24,625 nt of DNA from JAIMBK01 sp040755975. Lineage in GTDB: Bacteria > Bacillota > Desulfotomaculia > Desulfotomaculales > Nap2-2B. A program made the translations under genes and the position numbers. Where the stretch lies: the NCBI GenBank assembly GCA_040755975.1, contig JBFLZY010000043.1, positions 1 through 24,625 of the forward strand. Direction: 5' to 3'. The notes under the pieces are model-generated. The model was not told the DNA's origin. It was given only the letters and a program-made list of their open reading frames with translations, and did not search any database. Position 1 is the first letter of the stretch, and the number at the start of each line of letters is the position of its first letter. Of the stretch, positions 20,111-24,625 are shown piece by piece.

Positions 20111-20341
20111 TCAGGCGGCTAAGATTTTTACCACTTCGGGATCGATCCCCAGCTCTTTGGCCAGGGCCTCCGTGTACTCGCCCGGGGGCCGGTAGCCGTA
20201 GATGATCTTGGACAGATACATGGGGGACATGCCCAGCTTGCGGGCAAATTCCCGGTGCTCCATCCCCCGGTCCAGCAGGTGCTTTTTGATCATCACCCCC
20301 AGCCTGGTCATTTCCTTGCGATGGCTCTGCCTCTTCCTCAT
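20111..20341 (-). CDS. HTH regulator, Ner/repressor-like
   Basis: 76 aa, start ATG 20341 after GGGAGGTGG. The helix-turn-helix spans about residues 28-55 ('EHREFARKLGMSPMYLSKIIYGYRPPGEYTEALAKELGIDPEVVKIL'), a lambda-repressor-type fold in which 'MSPMYLSKIIYGYRPP' is the recognition helix. It sits immediately upstream of the transposase in the same orientation, the position of ner in Mu, a small regulator that represses early transcription. Whether it is Ner or the lysogeny repressor cannot be decided from the sequence alone; no C-terminal oligomerisation domain is present. Confidence 0.75.
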   Translation of the reverse strand: MRKRQSHRKEMTRLGVMIKKHLLDRGMEHREFARKLGMSPMYLSKIIYGYRPPGEYTEALAKELGIDPEVVKILAA

Positions 20342-20369
20342 GTATCACCACCTCCCGTTGTTGCTGCGT

Positions 20370-20633
20370 TTATGGTGCGGATAGTTTAGAGTTGTGCTTG
20401 ATTGCCTGGACCATACTCAAAGGGGCGGATATTTTAACCAATGGGAACTGTCTTGAGATGCGAATTTCAATAATGTTGGTCGGAAATTTCTCAAAGAGAC
20501 TGGTAATAAACTCCAGAACGTCTTCTTTGTCCCATTTCGCGGGCGTTTTTTCTGTGTAGCACTCCAGCCATATTATGCTTTCCTTGAACTCGTTCGGATC
20601 TGTCTGGTCGATGATTCCCAACCGCTTGAACAA
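20370..20633 (-). CDS. Hypothetical protein (87 aa)
   Basis: Start TTG 20633 with GGAGGGAGC. Not recognised. The product 'MFKRLGIIDQTDPNEFKESI' continues 'IWLECYTEKTPAKWDKEDVLEFITSLFEKFPTNIIEIRISRQFPLVKISAPLSMVQAIKHNSK', mixing helix and strands with no motif I can assign. It lies between the HTH regulator and the tRNA-Gly gene, about 30 bases from each, and is probably co-transcribed with the regulator. Confidence 0.55.
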   Translation of the reverse strand: MFKRLGIIDQTDPNEFKESIIWLECYTEKTPAKWDKEDVLEFITSLFEKFPTNIIEIRISRQFPLVKISAPLSMVQAIKHNSKLSAP

Positions 20634-20664
20634 TTTGCTCCCTCCTTTCCGCCCGCCTTCTTTT

Positions 20665-20738
20665 TGGAGCGGGCGGCGGGAATCGAACCCGCGCCCCCGG
20701 CTTGGAAGGCCGGCGCTCTCCCTTTGAGCTGCGCCCGC
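20665..20738 (-). tRNA. tRNA-Gly (anticodon TCC)
   Basis: A full 74-nt cloverleaf on the minus strand: acceptor GCGGGCG/CGCCCGC, discriminator T, encoded CCA; D arm GCTC-AAAGGGA-GAGC; anticodon arm CCGGC-CTTCCAA-GCCGG with anticodon TCC; four-base variable loop; T arm GCGGG-TTCGATT-CCCGC. Position 8 is C instead of the nearly universal T, which may weaken the tertiary core. It lies within a run of phage-type small genes, so it is likely phage-borne, though it could mark a chromosome boundary. Confidence 0.93.
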
Positions 20739-20782
20739 TTTTATTCAGTTTTCAAAGAGCAGGGCCAGGGTTTTAGGGCTGC

Positions 20783-21337
20783 TTATTTTTTTGCGGCCCA
20801 GGGGTTGGGTCCATGCAGGGCTTCCATAACCAACCCGTATTCGCTGCGTTTCAAATTCTGACGGTGAATCCAGTCAGAGACAGCATACACGCCCCCCACG
20901 CCCAGAAACCAATCGAGAAATTCGTCAACGGTCTCAAAAAATGCGTGCGCCCAGAGATGGGTAGGGGTCCTTTCGCCTTTGCGCGGCCTTCCTATAACGG
21001 CGGTCCATTTGCCCCTGCCCACGGCAAAACCCCAATCCGCGTGGGCGTCGTTGCCGGCGGGAAGCAGAAGGAGAACGACGTCTGCATCGCCGAGCCTGAG
21101 CCTGTTTTCGGTGACCGCCTTAAACCATCCCTCGCGGAAGAGGTAATCCTTATAGCAGTGGATTTCGGGGTTGAACTCCTCCGGAAATTCCTCCGGGGGA
21201 ATGGGTTTATACATTCTTCCCTTTGGGTCGGTGAAATCATATACGCGGTGAAATTTCTCCCGGAGTCTGTCCGCCAGCAGGCGGACCTGTTCTTTGTTTT
21301 TCCAGGAGGAACTGATGTAGATCGTCAAACCCATCAT
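20783..21337 (-). CDS. Nucleoside 2-deoxyribosyltransferase-like protein
   Basis: 184 aa from ATG 21337 with GGAGGTGATC. It opens 'TIYISSSWKNKEQVRLLADRLREKFHRVYDFTDPKGR', and later has 'RLRLGDADVVLLLLPAGNDAHADWGFAVGRGKWTAVIG', the paired blocks of the deoxyribosyltransferase/TIR-like Rossmann fold ('Y-I-x-S-S', 'D-x-V-V-L-L-L-P-x-G-x-x-A-x-x-x-x-G-x-A-x-G-x-G-K'). Such enzymes cleave or swap N-glycosidic bonds. The acidic residue expected for the catalytic site could be in 'GNDAHADWG'. In a phage it may modify nucleotides or NAD; activity is unproven. Confidence 0.72.
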   Translation of the reverse strand: MMGLTIYISSSWKNKEQVRLLADRLREKFHRVYDFTDPKGRMYKPIPPEEFPEEFNPEIHCYKDYLFREGWFKAVTENRLRLGDADVVLLLLPAGNDAHADWGFAVGRGKWTAVIGRPRKGERTPTHLWAHAFFETVDEFLDWFLGVGGVYAVSDWIHRQNLKRSEYGLVMEALHGPNPWAAKK

Positions 21338-21349
21338 GATCACCTCCGT

Positions 21350-21544
21350 TTAATCCCACGGGTACTGCCTTTTTTCGTAATCAAGCCGTTCCCGCTCGAG
21401 GTACCGCTCGTAATCCCGCCGGTCCGCCATCGGGTCGTTCCACGGGGCGAAGGGATCGTCTTTATAACAAGGGTCGTTCCACGGGGCGGCCGGATCGTAC
21501 CGGTCCGGACCGTTCCACGGGGCAAAGGGATCATTGTTCCACAA
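21350..21544 (-). CDS. PWNDP-repeat small protein (64 aa)
   Basis: TTG 21544 lies eight bases after AAGGAGG. The product starts MWNNDPFAPWNGPDRYDPAA, then 'PWNDPCYKDDPFAPWNDPMADRRDYERYLERERLDYEKRQYPWD'. The unit 'DPxAPWN(D/G)P' occurs three times at about 12-13 residues spacing, with a final 'YPWD', so nearly half of the protein is a Pro/Trp/Asn repeat, followed by a charged helix. It overlaps the upstream gene by 14 bases. I do not know a function; structural or protein-binding is most plausible. Other reading frames across this region are shadows. Confidence 0.65.
   Translation of the reverse strand: MWNNDPFAPWNGPDRYDPAAPWNDPCYKDDPFAPWNDPMADRRDYERYLERERLDYEKRQYPWD
21435..21523. repeat. Three DNA repeats coding the APWN units
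   Basis: CGTTCCACGGGGC recurs at 21436-21448, 21475-21487 and 21511-21523, with spacings of 39 and 36 bases, both multiples of three, inside the PWNDP gene; a shorter GTTCCAC follows at 21536. The regular codon-phased spacing marks a protein repeat, not a CRISPR array. Confidence 0.8.
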
Positions 21545-21794
21545 ATTGCCCGCCTCCTTTGCCCAGGTCCTCGGGAAAGGGTATAAAGCAATCCTTGTCC
21601 GCGAGCCACTCTTTGTCTTTCGCCTTTTCGCCAAATTCCTCATCGGAGGGATAAGGGCAATGGGGATTGGAGCAAACGTAGCATTTTTTCTTTGCCACCG
21701 CATTTTTCCGGATCTGCTCAAGCACAGCGGTCTGTTCGTCGGTGGACATTCCCGAGAGGACAATTTCTTTTCCGTCAACCAGGATTGAGAACAT
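21531..21794 (-). CDS. Cys-containing small protein (87 aa)
   Basis: ATG 21794 after AGAAGGAGC. Starts 'MFSILVDGKEIVLSGMSTDE', then 'QTAVLEQIRKNAVAKKKCYVCSNPHCPYPSDEEFGEKAKDKEWLADKDCFIPFPEDLG'. Cys pattern C-x2-C-x4-C ... C suggests a zinc site with an N-terminal beta hairpin and helix. Not recognised. Its leader region contains the 31-bp repeat shared with 22932-22962, and the plus-strand gene at 21864 is transcribed away from it. Confidence 0.65.
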   Translation of the reverse strand: MFSILVDGKEIVLSGMSTDEQTAVLEQIRKNAVAKKKCYVCSNPHCPYPSDEEFGEKAKDKEWLADKDCFIPFPEDLGKGGGQFVEQ

Positions 21795-21808
21795 ATTTTC
21801 AGCTCCTT

Positions 21809-21839
21809 CTTGAAAGGTTTACCTCTTTCCCCGTCGAAT
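21809..21839. repeat. 31-bp divergent-gene element, copy A
   Basis: CTTGAAAGGTTTACCTCTTT followed by CCCCGTCGAAT; the second copy at 22932-22962 differs at a single base. It lies between a minus-strand gene (start 21794) and a plus-strand gene (start 21864), the only kind of place where it is seen in the window, so it is a candidate shared promoter/operator. Confidence 0.7.
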
Positions 21840-21863
21840 CTGATAATGGGAAGGAGGTGAAAG

Positions 21864-22442
21864 ATGTTGCATATCTTGGATTACTGGCTCCCGCTTAAAC
21901 AACCATTACCTGAGTTTTCTTACGACCTTGCTACCTGGTGCGAATATTTAATTACGGTTATAGGACCTAATTTTCCACCCTACTTGAAAAAATTCGAAGA
22001 AAGGGTTAGAGCTTACGCGGCCCAAAAAGATGCTGTGCGTCCTGAATCTTTTTGCCGTGGTTATCGCCTCTATATTTTTGATCACCGCCTTGGTACTCAG
22101 CTTGTCCTTCTTGACTCTTCCGGCAAAATTGCCGACTGGTGCTACTGGTTTGTTCACGGCAATTTCAGAGTTGACGAGTACGTTTACGGTGATGGCGAAC
22201 TGCTCGGCCCGCAAGTCCCAGGTGAATCATGGGATCGCACTTTTCTAAGCAGGTTCATTGAATCTTACGGCTTCGCCCCAGTAGATGAACTGGGCCATTC
22301 CTGGCTTGTCATTTTCGAGGGCGAATCGCTGTGTAAGCGCCGACCAATTGCCCCCTGGCAGGTTGCTTTCCTGCTCATGAAGTTTAAGAACAAGACTTTG
22401 ATTGACTGGACAGAAATTCTAAATGATATTCGTTATAAGTAG
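21864..22442 (+). CDS. Hypothetical plus-strand protein (192 aa)
   Basis: One of only two believable plus-strand genes. ATG 21864 follows GGGAAGGAGGTG. The sequence 'MLHILDYWLPLKQPLPEFSY' leads to 'DLATWCEYLITVIGPNFPPYLKKFEERVRAYAAQKD', then a strand-rich middle ('GYRLYIFDHRLGTQLVLLDSSGKIADWCYWFVHGNFRVDEYVYGDGELLGPQ') and 'RFIESYGFAPVDELGHSWLVIFEGESLCKRRPIAPWQ'. No family recognised. Orientation opposite to the lytic operon suggests expression in the lysogen (a moron-type gene). Confidence 0.75.
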   Translation: MLHILDYWLPLKQPLPEFSYDLATWCEYLITVIGPNFPPYLKKFEERVRAYAAQKDAVRPESFCRGYRLYIFDHRLGTQLVLLDSSGKIADWCYWFVHGNFRVDEYVYGDGELLGPQVPGESWDRTFLSRFIESYGFAPVDELGHSWLVIFEGESLCKRRPIAPWQVAFLLMKFKNKTLIDWTEILNDIRYK

Positions 22443-22735
22443 AGCCCTTGCTGTTTTTCAGTGCACTCTTCAACCATGCGATACAGCTTCTTATTCCAGG
22501 GAATGCCTACATCATTAAAGGCATCGGTCATGTATTCACCACCATAGTAAATTTTTACTATTTCAAAACCAGAGCTCTTAATTTCCTTCGGGATAACTGT
22601 GACACTTTTCTTATGTAATTCTTTCAAATCTGGCGCAACAAAGAATTTACTTCGATATTCAATAAACCCTCCACGTTTAAACTTTGCCTGCCCATTTTGG
22701 GCAGTTTCTTTTGTCATCATGGCAAGAGATTTCAT
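22433..22735 (-). CDS. Hypothetical protein (100 aa), tail-to-tail with the plus gene
   Basis: ATG 22735 is eight bases after AAGGAG. The product 'MKSLAMMTKETAQNGQAKFK' continues 'RGGFIEYRSKFFVAPDLKELHKKSVTVIPKEIKSSGFEIVKIYYGGEYMTDAFNDVGIPWNKKLYRMVEECTEKQQ', a mixed alpha/beta sequence. Not recognised. Its stop overlaps the end of the convergent plus-strand gene by 10 bases. The part coding 'TAQNGQ' is the DNA of a terminator-like hairpin (22688-22704). Confidence 0.55.
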   Translation of the reverse strand: MKSLAMMTKETAQNGQAKFKRGGFIEYRSKFFVAPDLKELHKKSVTVIPKEIKSSGFEIVKIYYGGEYMTDAFNDVGIPWNKKLYRMVEECTEKQQGLYL

Positions 22736-22919
22736 CTGGATCAGCTCCTTTTTTTTCTCCATTCCATGCTTTCAGGATTAAAGGGAATGGACATTCTCCG
22801 GTAACCATTATGTGTTTTGATGAATCATCTTCCTGGGTTGGCCATAAAGCCTTGCCTTTGTTCTTGCAGCAGTCGCAAGGCTTTATTTCTTCGGCAAGGG
22901 CTTCAAGGTTAATCTGCAC
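22677..22919 (-). CDS. Cys-rich small protein (80 aa)
   Basis: GTG 22919 eight bases after AAGGAGG. Sequence 'MQINLEALAEEIKPCDCCKN' then 'KGKALWPTQEDDSSKHIMVTGECPFPLILKAWNGEKKGADPDEISCHDDKRNCPKWAGKV'. Cysteines in CDCC, ECPF, SCHD and NCPK spread along the chain suggest metal binding. Not recognised. It overlaps the start of the next minus gene by 59 bases, and its leader contains copy B of the 31-bp element. Confidence 0.6.
   Translation of the reverse strand: MQINLEALAEEIKPCDCCKNKGKALWPTQEDDSSKHIMVTGECPFPLILKAWNGEKKGADPDEISCHDDKRNCPKWAGKV
22688..22712 (+). terminator. Terminator-like hairpin, plus strand
   Basis: CTGCCCA-TTT-TGGGCAG followed by TTTCTTTT. It lies about 245 bases downstream of the plus-strand gene ending at 22442. 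The same stem and T-tract recur at 23472-23500. In the other strand it is part of two overlapping minus frames. Confidence 0.5.
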
Positions 22920-22931
22920 GGATTCATCCTC

Positions 22932-22962
22932 CTTGAAAGGTTTACTTCTTTCCCCGTCGAAT
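22932..22962. repeat. 31-bp divergent-gene element, copy B
   Basis: Same as 21809-21839 except T for C at one position. Again between a minus gene (start 22919) and a plus gene (start 22988). Conservation of 30 of 31 bases between otherwise unrelated flanks indicates recent duplication or strong constraint. Confidence 0.7.
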
Positions 22963-22987
22963 TTAACAAAGAGATGGGGGGTTGATT

Positions 22988-23401
22988 ATGGACAAATCTC
23001 TAATAACCATTGGTGAACTAAGAGAAAAACTAAGCTCAATTTTCCACGACATTATTCCGGAAAGTATTGCCCGTCGTTGCATTAAAGCATTAAATATGTT
23101 TCCTAATAATGAGGAATTCGAAAAAGCTCGACTTGAAGCAAAGGACAGTGTATGTCAACTCCTGAACCAAATTGCCAGCATGGAAAATCAGCCGATGTTT
23201 AAAATTCAAACCTTAGTCCGTAAGGCATCACCCACCACACAGTTGTTTTTGATGGAAAGGATTGTATATCTGGATAGCCTGCTACGGAAAGCGAATCCCT
23301 TAGAGCAGGTTACGGTTCCCAGCGACTTTGCGGCGTTTGTTCGCATGTATTTAATTGAAGAATACAACAAGAAGTTAAAAGATAATCCTCAAAAGCTATA
23401 A
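22988..23401 (+). CDS. Hypothetical plus-strand helical protein (137 aa)
   Basis: ATG 22988, preceded by GATGGGGGG. The protein 'MDKSLITIGELREKLSSIFH' continues 'DIIPESIARRCIKALNMFPNNEEFEKARLEAKDSVCQLLNQIASMENQPMFKIQTLVRKASPTTQLFLMERIVYLDSLLRKANP'. Almost all helix, no known motif. It is more AT-rich than the minus-strand operon and ends 70 bases before a good terminator hairpin. Together with the gene at 21864 it may be lysogenically expressed cargo. Confidence 0.75.
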   Translation: MDKSLITIGELREKLSSIFHDIIPESIARRCIKALNMFPNNEEFEKARLEAKDSVCQLLNQIASMENQPMFKIQTLVRKASPTTQLFLMERIVYLDSLLRKANPLEQVTVPSDFAAFVRMYLIEEYNKKLKDNPQKL

Positions 23402-23504
23402 TTGCGTCTTGTAGATTAAGTATCCTTCCGTTTGTAATTTTGCCCTCACTCGTTTTCTCTTTAAAATCTACCTGCCCGCCCTGGGCAGTTTCTTTTTTCT
23501 CCAT
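23310..23504 (-). CDS. Doubtful short frame (64 aa)
   Basis: ATG 23504 has GGAGGGATAAA ahead of it, which is the only strong argument for it. The peptide starts MEKKETAQGGQVDFKEKTSE. The rest overlaps the convergent plus-strand gene by 92 bases and shows no protein-like pattern. The 'ETAQGGQ' likeness to the frame at 22433-22735 comes from the shared terminator hairpin DNA rather than from protein homology. Confidence 0.3.
   Translation of the reverse strand: MEKKETAQGGQVDFKEKTSEGKITNGRILNLQDAIIAFEDYLLTSCCILQLNTCEQTPQSRWEP
23472..23500 (+). terminator. Intrinsic terminator of the plus-strand gene at 22988
   Basis: Stem CTGCCC/GGGCAG (23472-23477 and 23483-23488) with a five-base loop, then TTTCTTTTTTCT. 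It lies 70 bases downstream of the plus-strand stop, a normal terminator distance. Confidence 0.65.
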
Positions 23505-23506
23505 TT

Positions 23507-23716
23507 TTATCCCTCCATAGGCTTGACAAGTTTTAATTCAACTCCCTCAACCATCCGGAGCGCATTAAAGAGGATTTTCCTCGCCGAAAACATACTTACG
23601 CCGTACAAAACAGCCAGCACTTCGGTAACTTTGCGCTCCATTTCTTCTTTGGAGAGATCCCAGGGAAACTTGCCTTCCCAGCAATCGCCCGGTCCCTGTA
23701 AAAAAGGGCACTGCAT
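23507..23716 (-). CDS. Small protein with Cys pair and helical tail (69 aa)
   Basis: ATG 23716 with an ideal GGAGGTG. 'MQCPFLQGPGDCWEGKFPWD' is followed by 'LSKEEMERKVTEVLAVLYGVSMFSARKILFNALRMVEGVELKLVKPMEG', i.e. a short Cys-x8-Cys head and a two-helix body. Not recognised. It is the first solid minus-strand gene after the regulator pair at the right edge and has nothing overlapping it. Confidence 0.65.
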   Translation of the reverse strand: MQCPFLQGPGDCWEGKFPWDLSKEEMERKVTEVLAVLYGVSMFSARKILFNALRMVEGVELKLVKPMEG

Positions 23717-23720
23717 TAAA

Positions 23721-23972
23721 TCACCTCCATCTAAAACCTACTCCTACAATTAACCGGCACATACCAATTAAGCAAATGACAAAACCGTCACCGGAGCATT
23801 TCTCCGTCCAGAAAGACGGTAAGTCGCCAGGAATTTCCTTGTACCACCATTCTCCGGGTGTCCTGCTCCAAGAAACCTGGAGTACAAACCTTCCCGGCAG
23901 GCCAAAGGAATAATTAACGGTATCATTATCGTAAGCAACTTGCAGCACTTCACAACCTTCCTTTACCAGCAA
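23721..23972 (-). CDS. Hypothetical protein (83 aa), frame uncertain
   Basis: A TTG at 23972, one base after the upstream stop, opens 'LVKEGCEVLQVAYDNDTVNYSFGLPGRFVLQVSWSRTPGEWWYKEIPGDLPSFWTEKCSGDGFVICLIGMCRLIVGVGFRWR'. The strand-rich start looks like a real small beta protein, and a hydrophobic segment 'GFVICLIGMCRLIVGVGF' near the end could cross a membrane. A second frame starting GTG 23953 (61 aa) overlaps it and is less protein-like. No ribosome site is strong, so coupling to the upstream gene would be needed. Confidence 0.45.
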   Translation of the reverse strand: MLVKEGCEVLQVAYDNDTVNYSFGLPGRFVLQVSWSRTPGEWWYKEIPGDLPSFWTEKCSGDGFVICLIGMCRLIVGVGFRWR

Positions 23973-23973
23973 T

Positions 23974-24625
23974 TCAGTGCATCATCCGCTTTAAAGAAGA
24001 AAGACTAATAATCCAGTCGTTTGCTCCATTCACCTCCAATCCTTCCAGCTTTCCCGTTTTCACGTGCTGCAGCACGACACTTTCCGGCAGGCCCAAAAAG
24101 AGCGCCGCATCCTTGATGTCAATCCAGGCATCCCGGTAAACAGGCATCCGGGCGGGTTGGCGGGCCATCTTGATGATCCGATACAGGGTGGCCCGGCTGC
24201 CGATGCGCCAGCCTTCCTTCTGTGCCTTCCCCCTCGCCAAATCGATCAAGTAGCTCGCCTTGAATCCCGGGTACTCGCGGGCGAGTTGAGCGATGTACTG
24301 CAGGATGGGCTCGTCCGTGCTTTTGCGCCAGGGGCGGCGGCGTCGGTCGATATACAGGACGGGGGTAGGCACAGCGTCTTCTTTTGCTTCGTTTTGGAAA
24401 TTGCTGATGTGTCTTATGTGGGCAAGTTCGGTGAAGATTTTCCTGGTTCTTTCGTCCAGGCGGATAAGCTGCTGCTCCATGGCACCGGTGACCCGCGAAA
24501 GCTGCTGAGCAAGCCTGTCCACCTGTTGGGCAAGGGCGTTGAACTGCTGCACCGGCACCAGGCGGCCCCGCTCCACCTGCTCGAACAGGTCGATCAGGAG
24601 CTCCTGGACCTGGATGGCTTTTGGC
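23974..24625 (-). CDS. Coiled-coil DNA-binding regulator, 5' end beyond the window
   Basis: The frame is open to the right edge, so the N-terminus is missing; GTG 24576 is only the first possible start inside the window. The visible part has a coiled coil ('VQELLIDLFEQV...FNALAQQVDRLAQQLSRVTGAMEQQLIRLDERTRKIFTEL'), then 'EPILQYIAQLAREYPGFKASYLIDLARGKAQKEGWRIGSRATLYRIIK', then a MerR/excisionase-like HTH ('WIDIKDAALFLGLPESVVLQHVKTGKLEGLEVNGANDWIISLSSL'). The 'GWRIGSRATLYRI' block resembles 'GWRMCSRATAYRI' in the transposase. It may be a repressor or end-binding factor. Confidence 0.7.
   Translation of the reverse strand, partial: PKAIQVQELLIDLFEQVERGRLVPVQQFNALAQQVDRLAQQLSRVTGAMEQQLIRLDERTRKIFTELAHIRHISNFQNEAKEDAVPTPVLYIDRRRRPWRKSTDEPILQYIAQLAREYPGFKASYLIDLARGKAQKEGWRIGSRATLYRIIKMARQPARMPVYRDAWIDIKDAALFLGLPESVVLQHVKTGKLEGLEVNGANDWIISLSSLKRMMH

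Noticed and set aside
21435..21523. Short spaced repeats as a CRISPR array
   Set aside because: Units are only about 13 bp, spacing is a multiple of three, and they encode a protein repeat with a good ribosome site.

Overview
The window is most of a Mu-like transposable phage (prophage), read almost entirely on the minus strand, so gene order runs from right to left. The core is a Mu-type DDE transposase (17851-19974), a MuB-like AAA ATPase (16634-17638), a block of small early and middle genes, GemA, a late-regulator candidate, and a Mu/B3-style head module: small and large terminase, gp29-type portal, gpF-type minor head protein, gpI protease with an internal scaffold start, decoration protein, major capsid, gp36, gpG and gp37. 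After gp37 the order goes straight to one tail-tube protein, a tail-assembly chaperone and the start of a tape-measure protein. No sheath gene is present, so the virion probably has a long non-contractile tail, as in B3/D3112-type transposable siphophages.

The host is probably a Gram-positive of the Clostridia type (inference). The evidence is strong AGGAGG-like ribosome binding sites before nearly every gene, frequent TTG and GTG starts, intrinsic terminators, and gene types typical of Firmicute phages (DUF2508-like, ArpU/sigma-like late regulator, DUF5131). No host gene that would fix the genus is visible.

Layout: 1-6181 tail and capsid genes; 6182-6349 a regulatory gap with an intrinsic terminator and a double palindrome; 6350-11404 head-packaging genes; 11405-11530 a late control region with direct repeats, an extended -10 box and, about 45 bases later, an intrinsic terminator; 11530-16637 small middle genes, including several Cys-rich proteins, a tRNA-like element and an assembly gap; 16634-20341 transposition genes and an HTH regulator; 20370-24625 accessory/early region with a complete tRNA-Gly, a deoxyribosyltransferase-like gene, a PWNDP-repeat protein, two plus-strand genes preceded by the same 31-bp element, and at the right edge a regulator that shares a motif with the transposase.

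The most interesting signals are: (1) a promoter followed by an intrinsic terminator just before the terminase genes, with similar hairpins before the protease/capsid block and before the transposase, which together suggest antitermination or attenuation control; (2) a 62-nt tRNA-like element with acceptor, D and T arms and encoded CCA but no normal anticodon arm; (3) the repeated 31-bp element, gene and terminator arrangement on the opposite strand; (4) a gap of 100 N flanked by identical 127-bp repeats, which is an assembly artefact hiding one intact gene.
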